From the NCBI GenBank assembly GCA_963977005.1, contig CAXBMQ010000004.1:186001-250000 (forward strand): a DNA stretch of 64,000 nt, written 5' to 3'. Source of the stretch: CAXBCP01 sp963977005 (lineage in GTDB: Bacteria; Pseudomonadota; Alphaproteobacteria; MPNO01; UBA830). Each line of letters opens with the position of its first letter. Within the stretch, counting starts at the first letter, position 1. This document shows positions 16,691-23,792 of this stretch, piece by piece. The translations under genes and the position numbers were made by a program. The notes under the pieces are model-generated. The model searched no databases, was not told where the DNA came from, and worked only from the letters and a program-made list of their open reading frames with translations.

Positions 16691-18388
16691 TCAATGTGTG
16701 TCGAACACCGCCTGATACAGCGCGAGCCGTTCCAGAATCGCCGCCGTCTCGGCCTCGGTCGGGTTGGCCGCGTTCGCCGCCGGCGGCAGGGCGCCGAATT
16801 TCATCAGGCAGGCGATCAGCAGCAGCCGTGCCTTGGTCGCGGTCAGATTGCCCCCGCCGAGGAAAACGCCCGCCGGCGCCGAGAAGCCTTCGTTATTGCC
16901 GCGCCCGACACGGACGACCGGCATGCCTGAATACACGGCTTTGGCCATCAGCCGGTTGCGCATAGAATTCGTCATAGAGCCATAGGGCGACTGGCCTTCG
17001 ACGACGAAACCCGACAGCGGCGCCCGCGCCAGGTTGTCGGCTGTCTGGGCGAGGATATCGACCTCGCGATCCGGGCTGCTGTCATGTGTTTCCGGACTGT
17101 AATTGCCTTCCTTGACGATCGTTACCATCGGCACGGAGGTATCGATCAGCTCCCCGGCGCTGTCCTTTATCGCGACATCCTGCGCGACCATCCTGCCGTC
17201 CTGCAGCAGGTAACCGGTCACGGAGACAGGCAGCTTCGTGCGGTTCACGTCGGACAGATAGGTGTGTTTCGCGCCGGGCAGGTAGGTCAGGATCGGCGGC
17301 TGGCCGTGCCGCACCGCGCCCAGCAACCCACCATGGCCCCCGGTGACGACGTACCCGCCGGGCCGTGCGTCGCCCTTCTGCACTTCGCGCGACGCGAATA
17401 TCTGCTGTTCCTGAATGACCACGGCGCCGGCGCGGTTCCTGCCGTCGCCGTCCTGCCAGACCTTCGATGAGATGTAGTCGACCGAATCCACCAGGTTCTT
17501 CGGCCCGTCATTGCTGATCTCGCCATGGGTGCGCTGGGCCGCGTTGCCGCAGACCGGCAGGGTGGTGTCGAGCAGCAGGTTCATCCAGTACAGGGTTTCC
17601 TCGACCCGTGGGCTGCCTTGGGTCCAGATCGCGCCGAGATAGTCGCCGGAATCGAGGATCCGTTGCACGTCGTTGACGATGGTCGCCAGCCGTCCGCGCG
17701 GCGGCGACACGGCGAGATGTACGGGCCGGTAGACATAGAAATCCCGCCCCAGCTGTTCCGGCGGGATATCGCCATCGCCGACATCCGTGCGGTCGTGCGC
17801 CGCAAGCCCCTTGGTATAGCCGCCCGACGGCAGCACCCGGAAAAAATCCACATCCGCCAGGCGCGAGATCAGGTTTCCCGTGCCGTGTTCGTCCATGCCG
17901 AAACGGTCGATCTCCTCGAAGATGCGCGCACCGTCCGGGTAATAGGCCTGTCGTGCGTGGGTCGCGGGCGCGCCGGGATAGGCGCAGTCTTCCTCCCACG
18001 CGCTGCCGTCCGCCTGACGCGCCATGTAGGGCAGGGGATAGAGGCCGTCCTCCGGTGTTAGCTCGACGCGGTAGACCGGCGTATCGGTATCCGACCGGCG
18101 GATATCGTGAAATGCGCCCTGCGCGTCGACATAACCGTCCGGCGGACCGTACAGTTCCGCCGCATCTCGCTCCAGCGGATGGGCGCTGAACTGTTCGACA
18201 TAGACCGTCACGGGCGCGGCCAGCCTTTGCGGCCGCAGCACGTCGAACCGGGCTGCGCTGCCATCCGGGTTGGGGCGCAGCGGCAGGCCGTACTGCGCCC
18301 GCGCCTTGTTGCTTGTGACCAGCGCCGGGCTGTTGCCGATGGTGGCGTTCGAGCCGGAAAGATGCGCGATGCGGGGTTTGTCGGTCAT
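16691..18388 (-). CDS. Atypical asparaginase-superfamily protein
   Basis: 565 aa, much longer than type I/II L-asparaginases (about 330). The C-terminal half has the superfamily core: VEETLYWMNLLLDTT, ISNDGPKNLVDSVDYI, REVQK with the family Lys (K338) and SGFVVEGQSPYGSMTN. The N-terminal Thr of the nucleophile loop could be T16 in SNATIGN. In place of the second catalytic pair (GTDTxEET in asparaginases) it has GSPRVEET, so the Thr-Asp dyad is Ser259-Pro260. About 240 residues separate the two loops, against about 75 usually. GGAG precedes the ATG. Hydrolysis of asparagine is therefore doubtful. It is co-transcribed with two SDRs upstream. Confidence 0.75.
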   Translation of the reverse strand: MTDKPRIAHLSGSNATIGNSPALVTSNKARAQYGLPLRPNPDGSAARFDVLRPQRLAAPVTVYVEQFSAHPLERDAAELYGPPDGYVDAQGAFHDIRRSDTDTPVYRVELTPEDGLYPLPYMARQADGSAWEEDCAYPGAPATHARQAYYPDGARIFEEIDRFGMDEHGTGNLISRLADVDFFRVLPSGGYTKGLAAHDRTDVGDGDIPPEQLGRDFYVYRPVHLAVSPPRGRLATIVNDVQRILDSGDYLGAIWTQGSPRVEETLYWMNLLLDTTLPVCGNAAQRTHGEISNDGPKNLVDSVDYISSKVWQDGDGRNRAGAVVIQEQQIFASREVQKGDARPGGYVVTGGHGGLLGAVRHGQPPILTYLPGAKHTYLSDVNRTKLPVSVTGYLLQDGRMVAQDVAIKDSAGELIDTSVPMVTIVKEGNYSPETHDSSPDREVDILAQTADNLARAPLSGFVVEGQSPYGSMTNSMRNRLMAKAVYSGMPVVRVGRGNNEGFSAPAGVFLGGGNLTATKARLLLIACLMKFGALPPAANAANPTEAETAAILERLALYQAVFDTH

Positions 18389-18416
18389 GTCTGGCTCCGA
18401 GGGTATTGCGGTGCGT

Positions 18417-19169
18417 TCACCACATCAATTGACCGCCATTGGGGTGAACGATCTGGCCGGTCATGTAGGAAGATTTTTCGCTCAGCAGGAAAGCGGCGAC
18501 GGCGGCGACCTCTTCCGGCCGGCCGAGGCGGCCGATGGGAAGGCTTTCGGCAAGGACGTCGCGCGCTTTTTCGTATTCCGCGTCCGTCCGGCCCGATTTC
18601 AGGATCGGCGTGTCGATCGGACCCGGGCCGAGCGCGTTGACGCGGACGCCGTGGGGCGCGAATTCCAGCGCTAGCGACTTGGTCAGCGAATAGATGGCCG
18701 ATTTCGACGCCATATAGGCCGCCGCGCCCGGCACCGCCATGACCGCGAAATCGGACGACATCGTGACGATCGCGCCCTTGCCCGCATCGCACATGGCGGG
18801 CAGCACGGCCTGGCAGCACAGGAACGTACCCTTGACGTGGATATCGATCATCCGGTCCCAGTCGTCTTCCGGGATCTCTCCGGTGACGCCGCGGATATAG
18901 ATACCGGCGGCGAAAAAGGCCGACAGCACCGGGCCGATATCGCCATCGATACGGGCTTTCATGTCGCGCACCGACCCGCCGTTGCTGACGTCGACCTCGA
19001 TTGCGATCCCCGATCCGCCCGTCGCCTCGATCTCCGAGACAACGGCTTTTGCGCCGTCGCCGTCGCGATCGGCGGCGATTACGCTATGGGTTCGCGCCAT
19101 GCGCAGGGCGGACGCCCGCCCGATACCGCTGGCGGCCCCGGTAATGAGAATGGCGGGTTTGTCCGCCAT
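18417..19169 (-). CDS. SDR family oxidoreductase
   Basis: 250 aa from the ATG at 19169, which overlaps the stop of the preceding SDR gene by three bases. Rossmann motif TGAASGIGRA at about residues 10-19; catalytic Ser in TMSSDFAVM; YMASK supplies Tyr and Lys; the C-terminal PNGGQLMW end is typical. VSNGGSVRDM lies in the region that sets nucleotide preference. NAD or NADP cannot be decided with confidence. Co-transcribed with a second SDR and the asparaginase-like gene, it probably acts on one hydroxylated or keto intermediate. Confidence 0.9.
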   Translation of the reverse strand: MADKPAILITGAASGIGRASALRMARTHSVIAADRDGDGAKAVVSEIEATGGSGIAIEVDVSNGGSVRDMKARIDGDIGPVLSAFFAAGIYIRGVTGEIPEDDWDRMIDIHVKGTFLCCQAVLPAMCDAGKGAIVTMSSDFAVMAVPGAAAYMASKSAIYSLTKSLALEFAPHGVRVNALGPGPIDTPILKSGRTDAEYEKARDVLAESLPIGRLGRPEEVAAVAAFLLSEKSSYMTGQIVHPNGGQLMW

Positions 19170-19885
19170 CAGAACAGCCCCGCCCCGCCATTGACCCGGA
19201 TTTCCTGGCCCGTCACGAAGCTTGCCTCGTCGCTCAGCAGGAATGTCGCGACGTCGACCATGTCGCCCGGCAGACCGATGCGACCAAGCGGAATCTGGTC
19301 GGCCCGCCCGTAGATATCCTCTTCGCTCAGATTGCCGCGTGGCTGCGGCGTGTCGGTGATGCCGGGAGAGACGATATTGGCACGAATGCCCGCCCGCGCG
19401 TGGTCCAGCGCGATCGCGCGTCCCAGTCCGAGTATGCCGCCCTTGGTCGCGGCATAGGCGGCGCTCTGGGGTGCGCCGCGCCGGGCAATGGACGACGAGA
19501 ACAGCACGATACTGCCCGATTTCTGATCCTGCATCGTCGGCAGCACCGCCTGACAGGCAAGCAGCGACCCCTTCAGATTCACGGACAGATGCGCGTCCCA
19601 GTCGTCTTCGGTCAGGTCGAGGGTCGGCGTGGTGCGGTAAATCGCGGCACAGGTAGCGAGCCCGGCAACCCTGCCGGTTTTCCCGATCGCGTCTGCGACC
19701 GCCCTGGCCATAGAATCCGCATCCCGCACATCGATTTCGCAAAAATCGAGGTTCTCGTCATTCGCGCCGGCAAGATCTCCGGGATCGGTATCCCAGGCCG
19801 AAACGTGAAAGTTCTCCTTCAACAGCCGCCGTGTCAGCGCATGGCCGATGCCGCTGCCGGCCCCGGTGACGATCATTGTGTCCAT
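19169..19885 (-). CDS. SDR family oxidoreductase (first gene of the operon)
   Basis: 238 aa. TGAGSGIGHA is the cofactor loop at residues 7-16. SSSIARRG holds the catalytic Ser and YAATK the Tyr-Lys pair. The end VNGGAGLF is typical of the classical SDR fold. An Asp at the end of beta-2 (WDTDPGDL) suggests NAD(H) preference. It leads a four-gene minus-strand operon (SDR, SDR, asparaginase-like, TauE) and is divergent from the DUF3299 gene across a 211-base spacer. It and the next SDR are paralogues, so a two-step or epimerising oxidation-reduction is possible. Confidence 0.88.
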   Translation of the reverse strand: MDTMIVTGAGSGIGHALTRRLLKENFHVSAWDTDPGDLAGANDENLDFCEIDVRDADSMARAVADAIGKTGRVAGLATCAAIYRTTPTLDLTEDDWDAHLSVNLKGSLLACQAVLPTMQDQKSGSIVLFSSSIARRGAPQSAAYAATKGGILGLGRAIALDHARAGIRANIVSPGITDTPQPRGNLSEEDIYGRADQIPLGRIGLPGDMVDVATFLLSDEASFVTGQEIRVNGGAGLF

Positions 19886-20096
19886 CTTCGCGCTGTTCCG
19901 CCGTATTGATCCCCAGGATGCCGACTTTACGCTGCGGTGTGGCGGGGAGTCTATCGATGCGCTGCGGGTTTGCCGAGGTTTCCGCCATATTGGTTGCCAA
20001 CACGCATCTTTGACGATGACGGGTCCGGAACGGTTTGCTGGATTTTCACCGTGTGACTTTATAGATTCAACTGCAACGGCGGATATTCAGGATCTG

Positions 20097-20777
20097 ATGA
20101 TGAAACCTTTTCTCGCGACACTCTGCATTGTGGTCGTCGGCCTGGCCGTGGTGCGGGCCGCGCCGGGCGCGGCGCAGACGCCCCGGCAGATCACGTGGGA
20201 GGACCTGGTGCCGACGGCAGAAAAGCCGTTTGAAGATCCGTTCGCACATCTCGAACCGGTTCTTGCCGCTCAACTTTATGGAATCGGGTCGGTTCGTGAG
20301 CAGGTCGAAAGGGGCTTTCTGTCGCCCGTCAGCCCGGAATACGAACGCATCGTCGAACTGACCTCCGATCTCAAGGACCAGGGCGTTGAAGTGGAAGCGC
20401 TCCTGGCGCGGTTTAAGGAGGTCGAGGCAGAGCTCCGGCGTCAGGATAGTGCCGTCGACAAACAGCTCGACGGCCAGTTTATCCGGTTGCCGGGATACGC
20501 CCTGCCACTGGAATACAACGGGGCGGCAATCCAGGAATTCCTGCTGGTTCCCTATGTAGGGGCCTGTATCCACGTGCCGCCGCCGCCACAGAACCAGATG
20601 GTATTCGTGAAGCTGGCCGAGCCGTTCATTGTCACCGATCTGTTCACCCCGGTCTGGATTACAGGGCGCGTCTCAATCGAAAAAACCGAGACGATCGTAC
20701 CGTTATCCGACGGGAAAGCGCCGGTCACGGCGGGTTATGTGGTTGATGTGGCGAAGGTCGAACCCTACCGCGATTGA
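20097..20777 (+). CDS. DUF3299 exported protein, zinc-locus associated
   Basis: 226 aa from the ATG at 20097; an adjacent ATG at 20100 is equally possible. The signal peptide is MMKPFLATLCIVVVGLAVV, with cleavage near APGAAQ. The middle is helical (about 60-120, charged). The DUF3299 hallmark GACIHVPPPPQNQM lies at about 154-167, carrying Cys and His that could bind a metal. In other proteobacteria DUF3299 genes accompany DUF2796 proteins and a LolD/FtsX-type ABC pair, as found here 123 bases downstream. It is upstream of, not downstream of, the Zur-like palindrome, so it may be separately expressed. Function unproven; a periplasmic zinc-related role is inferred. Confidence 0.8.
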   Translation: MMKPFLATLCIVVVGLAVVRAAPGAAQTPRQITWEDLVPTAEKPFEDPFAHLEPVLAAQLYGIGSVREQVERGFLSPVSPEYERIVELTSDLKDQGVEVEALLARFKEVEAELRRQDSAVDKQLDGQFIRLPGYALPLEYNGAAIQEFLLVPYVGACIHVPPPPQNQMVFVKLAEPFIVTDLFTPVWITGRVSIEKTETIVPLSDGKAPVTAGYVVDVAKVEPYRD

Positions 20778-20813
20778 GGTTTTCCGGTCGGTAAACGGCC
20801 CCTGAATGCCTGA

Positions 20814-20838
20814 TTGACACGCGATTCCAATATATAAT
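20814..20838 (+). promoter_or_regulatory. Candidate promoter ahead of the DUF2796-ABC operon
   Basis: A perfect TTGACA lies at 20814-20819 and a perfect TATAAT at 20833-20838, but the spacer of 13 bases is too short for a standard sigma-70 promoter. A poorer -10 slightly further downstream (about 20837-20844) would give 17-19. Either way the start region coincides with the Zur-like palindrome. Confidence 0.35.
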
Positions 20839-20866
20839 TGATATGTAATATCATAACATATAAATT
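20836..20866. promoter_or_regulatory. Zur-like operator palindrome
   Basis: A 31-bp AT-rich imperfect palindrome centred on 20851: 12 of 15 base pairs are symmetric. Its inner 17 bases, ATGTAATATCATAACAT, follow the alphaproteobacterial Zur consensus ATGTTATANTATAACAT with mismatches at two symmetric pairs. It lies 34 bases before the DUF2796 ATG, where a repressor would block transcription of the zinc-binding protein and ABC genes. No zur gene is in the window, so the assignment rests on the motif and target genes. Confidence 0.75.
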
Positions 20867-20899
20867 CGAAACATTCTGGAATCCGACGGAGACTTCTCT

Positions 20900-21535
20900 A
20901 TGACCATCACCAATCGCGCGCAGAGAGGCTTTCGCCTTTTGGCTGCCGGCCTGTGCGTTCTGTTTATGACAACAGAGACTCAGGCGGCGGAACGGCATCA
21001 TGACGCCCATGAACACGGTGTCAGCGAGGCAAAGCTTGCCGTCGATGGGAATATCGTCGAAATAGAACTGCATTCGCCGGGCGCCGATATCGTCGGGTTC
21101 GAGCATTCGCCCGAGAGCGATTCCGACAAGGCGGCTGTCGCCAAAGCCGCCTCTATCCTCGCCAAAGGCGGTGAAATTTTCGCGGCGGCGCCGGCGGCAG
21201 GTTGCAGCCTCATCGACGCAGATGTCGATGCGCCCGGCCTGGAAACAGGCCACGACGATCATGCTGACAAACATCACGGGAAAAAAAGTCACGCGCATGA
21301 GCACGGACACAAGGACCGGGACGGCGCCGAGACAGAAAAACACGCGGAAGACGGTCATTCGGAATTCAAAGCACATTACCGCTTTCGCTGCGCGAATACC
21401 GACAAACTCACGCATTTCGATGTTAAGCTGTTTGAGCATTTTCCCGGCGCGCGGGAGCTGAGGGTCGAGGCCATAACGCCGCGTGGACAGTTCGTGCGCG
21501 AACTCAAACCCGGGTCGGCGCGCCTCGCGCTGTAG
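20900..21535 (+). CDS. DUF2796 periplasmic His-rich zinc-binding protein (ZrgA-like)
   Basis: 211 aa with a signal peptide ending near TQAAERHHDAHEHG. DUF2796 features are the HEHGVSEAKLAVDG start, FEHSPESDSDKA and a central, very His/Asp-rich insert (about 115-150, e.g. HDDHADKHHG and HAHEHGHKD), then EFKAHYRFRCANTDKL. Proteins of this type in Vibrio (ZrgA) are periplasmic zinc binders that feed a Zur-controlled ABC uptake system. GGAGA precedes the ATG. With the Zur-like box upstream and ABC genes immediately downstream, a role in zinc acquisition under limitation is well supported by context. Confidence 0.88.
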   Translation: MTITNRAQRGFRLLAAGLCVLFMTTETQAAERHHDAHEHGVSEAKLAVDGNIVEIELHSPGADIVGFEHSPESDSDKAAVAKAASILAKGGEIFAAAPAAGCSLIDADVDAPGLETGHDDHADKHHGKKSHAHEHGHKDRDGAETEKHAEDGHSEFKAHYRFRCANTDKLTHFDVKLFEHFPGARELRVEAITPRGQFVRELKPGSARLAL

Positions 21536-21579
21536 GACGCCCGGCCGGAACCAACCAGGCCGCATCGAGAGGGCCGGCA

Positions 21580-22308
21580 ATGAGTGAAGCCATAGAACTG
21601 TCGGATGTGACCTATCGGTGGCAGCCCGCCCAGGCGCCCGTTCTGGATATACCGGCATTCACGGTCGCCGCCGGTGAGCGCGTTTTCATCAGTGGGCCCA
21701 GCGGCAGCGGCAAGACCACGCTTCTCAATCTGATCGGCGGAATTGCGGCTCCGGAGACAGGCGCCGTCAACGTATTGGGGTCACGGCTCGACGCGTTGTC
21801 GCGGTCAAAGCGCGACGGGTTTCGCGCCGATCATATCGGGTTGATCTTCCAGCTTTTCAATCTTGTCCCTTATCTGTCGCTGATCGACAACGTGCTTCTA
21901 CCCTGCCGGTTTTCTGCGCGCCGGCGTGCGCGCGCCGCTCTGGTTGCAGAAGGACCCGACAGCGAGGCGCGACGGTTGCTCGTTCATATGGGACTTCCGG
22001 AACGCGCCCTGGCCGGCCAGAAGGTGACGGATCTCAGTGTCGGACAGCAGCAGCGGGTGGCGGCAGCCCGTGCCCTGATCGGCACGCCGGAGATTGTCAT
22101 TGCCGATGAACCCACCTCGGCGCTGGACGAAGACGCCCGGCAATCCTTTCTGGACATCCTGTTCGAGACGACGGCCCGCAACCGCCAGACGTTGATCTTC
22201 GTCAGCCACGACCGCCGGATGGAAAGCCTGTTCGACCGTCACGTCGTGCTCTCTGACATCAACCGGGCCGCGGCAGCCCCGCCCGCCGCCCCCTCCGCAT
22301 CCGGGTAA
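21580..22308 (+). CDS. ABC transporter ATPase (LolD/MacB type) of the zinc locus
   Basis: 242 aa. Walker A GPSGSGKT (residues 39-46), signature LSVGQQQRVAAARAL (about 151-165), Walker B IVIADEPTSALDE (about 171-183) and the H-loop SHDRR are all intact. The group with FtsX-like permeases (LolD, MacB, DevA) does not translocate substrate through the membrane like importers; it performs mechanotransmission. It starts 44 bases after the DUF2796 gene and is followed after 11 bases by the permease. Together these form one ABC complex, presumably acting on the periplasmic zinc-binding protein or on envelope metal handling. Confidence 0.9.
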   Translation: MSEAIELSDVTYRWQPAQAPVLDIPAFTVAAGERVFISGPSGSGKTTLLNLIGGIAAPETGAVNVLGSRLDALSRSKRDGFRADHIGLIFQLFNLVPYLSLIDNVLLPCRFSARRRARAALVAEGPDSEARRLLVHMGLPERALAGQKVTDLSVGQQQRVAAARALIGTPEIVIADEPTSALDEDARQSFLDILFETTARNRQTLIFVSHDRRMESLFDRHVVLSDINRAAAAPPAAPSASG

Positions 22309-22319
22309 GCAATTCGACC

Positions 22320-23579
22320 ATGTTCACTCTGCAACTCGCCTTCAAAAGCCTGGTCAGCCGCCGCGTCACCGCGGGCCTGACGCTGCTGGCGATCTCGCTG
22401 AGTGTGATGCTGTTACTTGGCGTCGAACGGATTCGCACGGAAACGCGGACGAGTTTTTCGAACACGATATCCGGGACCGATCTGATCGTCGGCGCGCGCA
22501 GCGGGTCTCTCCCGCTGCTGCTGTATTCGGTGTTCCGGATCGGCAACGCGACCAACAATATCTCCTGGAGCAGCTACCGGGAGCTCGCCGCCGACCCCAA
22601 CGTGGCCTGGACAATCCCGATTTCCCTCGGCGATTCTCATCGTGGATTTCGCGTCCTCGGCACCAATGCCGACTATTTCAAATATTTCAGCTATGGCCGG
22701 TCCCGTCGGCTCGGTTTTGCCGATGGCAAGCCGTTCGAAGATGTCTTCGATGCCGTGATCGGCGCGGAAGTTGCCAAAGAACTGGAATACCGGGTCGGCG
22801 ACCGCATTGTCGTCGATCACGGTATCGGCCGTATCGGCTTTGCAAGCCACGCCGACAAGCCGTTCCGGGTATCCGGCATCCTGGCGCGCACGGGAACGCC
22901 CGTCGACCGGACGGTACATGTCAGCCTTGCCGGTATCGAGGCAATCCATATCGATTGGCGATCGGGCGCGCCGGTGCCCGGGCTTCGGATCGATCCCGAC
23001 CGCGTAAGGCAGATGAATCTGCAGCCCAGGGCGATCACCGCTTTTCTGGTCGGTCTCAAGTCGCGGTTTGCGACATTCAAGGTGCAGCGCAGGATCAACG
23101 AATACCGGGCGGAACCGCTGCTGGCGATTTTGCCGGGCGTTGCATTGCAGGAACTCTGGTCGCTGATGCGCACGGCCGAAACCGCCCTCGCCGCGATATC
23201 GGTCTTCGTCGTGGCGACCTGTCTGATCGGCATGGTGACGATGCTTTTATCGAGCATGAACGAGCGGCGTCGGGAAATGGCGATCCTGCGGTCGGTCGGG
23301 GCCCGGCCGCTGCACATATTTGCGCTATTCGTGCTTGAATCGGCGCTTGTTTCAATCGGCGGTGCGATCCTTGGCACGATATTTCTGTATGCCGGTTTAT
23401 TGGTCGCCCAGCCTGTCATCGAGGCGACGCACGGGCTGTTTATTGCAATCGGCCCGCCGACGGCGACGGAGGCGATTTATCTGGCGTCGGTCGTCGCGGC
23501 GGGCACAATCGCCGGTCTGCTTCCGGCATTGCGGGCGGTTCGGCTCTCTCTCGCGGACGGAATGATCGTCAGAAGCTGA
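22320..23579 (+). CDS. FtsX/MacB-like ABC permease of the zinc locus
   Basis: 419 aa. TM1 is at about residues 15-35 (SRRVTAGLTLLAISLSVMLL). A large periplasmic MacB-PCD-like domain spans about residues 36-270 (SGTDLIVGARSGSLPLLLYS, ... RTGTPVDRTVHVS). Three more TM segments follow, with the typical SMNERRREMAILRSVGARP coupling-helix motif between TM2 and TM3. This four-helix architecture is the DevC/LolC/MacB class. It pairs with the ATPase 11 bases upstream and shares its context with DUF2796 and DUF3299. Confidence 0.9.
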   Translation: MFTLQLAFKSLVSRRVTAGLTLLAISLSVMLLLGVERIRTETRTSFSNTISGTDLIVGARSGSLPLLLYSVFRIGNATNNISWSSYRELAADPNVAWTIPISLGDSHRGFRVLGTNADYFKYFSYGRSRRLGFADGKPFEDVFDAVIGAEVAKELEYRVGDRIVVDHGIGRIGFASHADKPFRVSGILARTGTPVDRTVHVSLAGIEAIHIDWRSGAPVPGLRIDPDRVRQMNLQPRAITAFLVGLKSRFATFKVQRRINEYRAEPLLAILPGVALQELWSLMRTAETALAAISVFVVATCLIGMVTMLLSSMNERRREMAILRSVGARPLHIFALFVLESALVSIGGAILGTIFLYAGLLVAQPVIEATHGLFIAIGPPTATEAIYLASVVAAGTIAGLLPALRAVRLSLADGMIVRS

Positions 23580-23680
23580 TCGATAGCCGGGTGCGCCATA
23601 AAAGCCTGACGATTCGGCCGAAAGGGGCTTGAATCCCGCAGCGGGGCGGATACATTGCGCCCGTTCCGCAACGGAAAGGC

Positions 23681-23686
23681 TATAAT
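23681..23686 (+). promoter_or_regulatory. Candidate -10 element upstream of transketolase
   Basis: TATAAT at 23681-23686 stands out in GC-rich DNA about 107 bases before the transketolase start. A partial -35 (TTGCGC, 23655-23660) would leave a 20-base spacer, longer than ideal, so only the -10 is convincing. The 213-base gap between the permease stop and the transketolase start otherwise holds nothing I can name. Confidence 0.35.
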
Positions 23687-23792
23687 GGCCCGGGCACCGC
23701 GAATGTCCGGCGTTTTTGTGCCTGTCCGGACCTGAAACCCTTGGCCAAACCTGTCTGCGCGATCTCGCGCCGGCCAGAATGAAGAGCGCGTT

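Noticed and set aside
23655..23686. Full sigma-70 promoter ahead of transketolase
   Set aside because: Only the -10 is good; the best -35 leaves a 20-base spacer, so it is listed with low confidence only.
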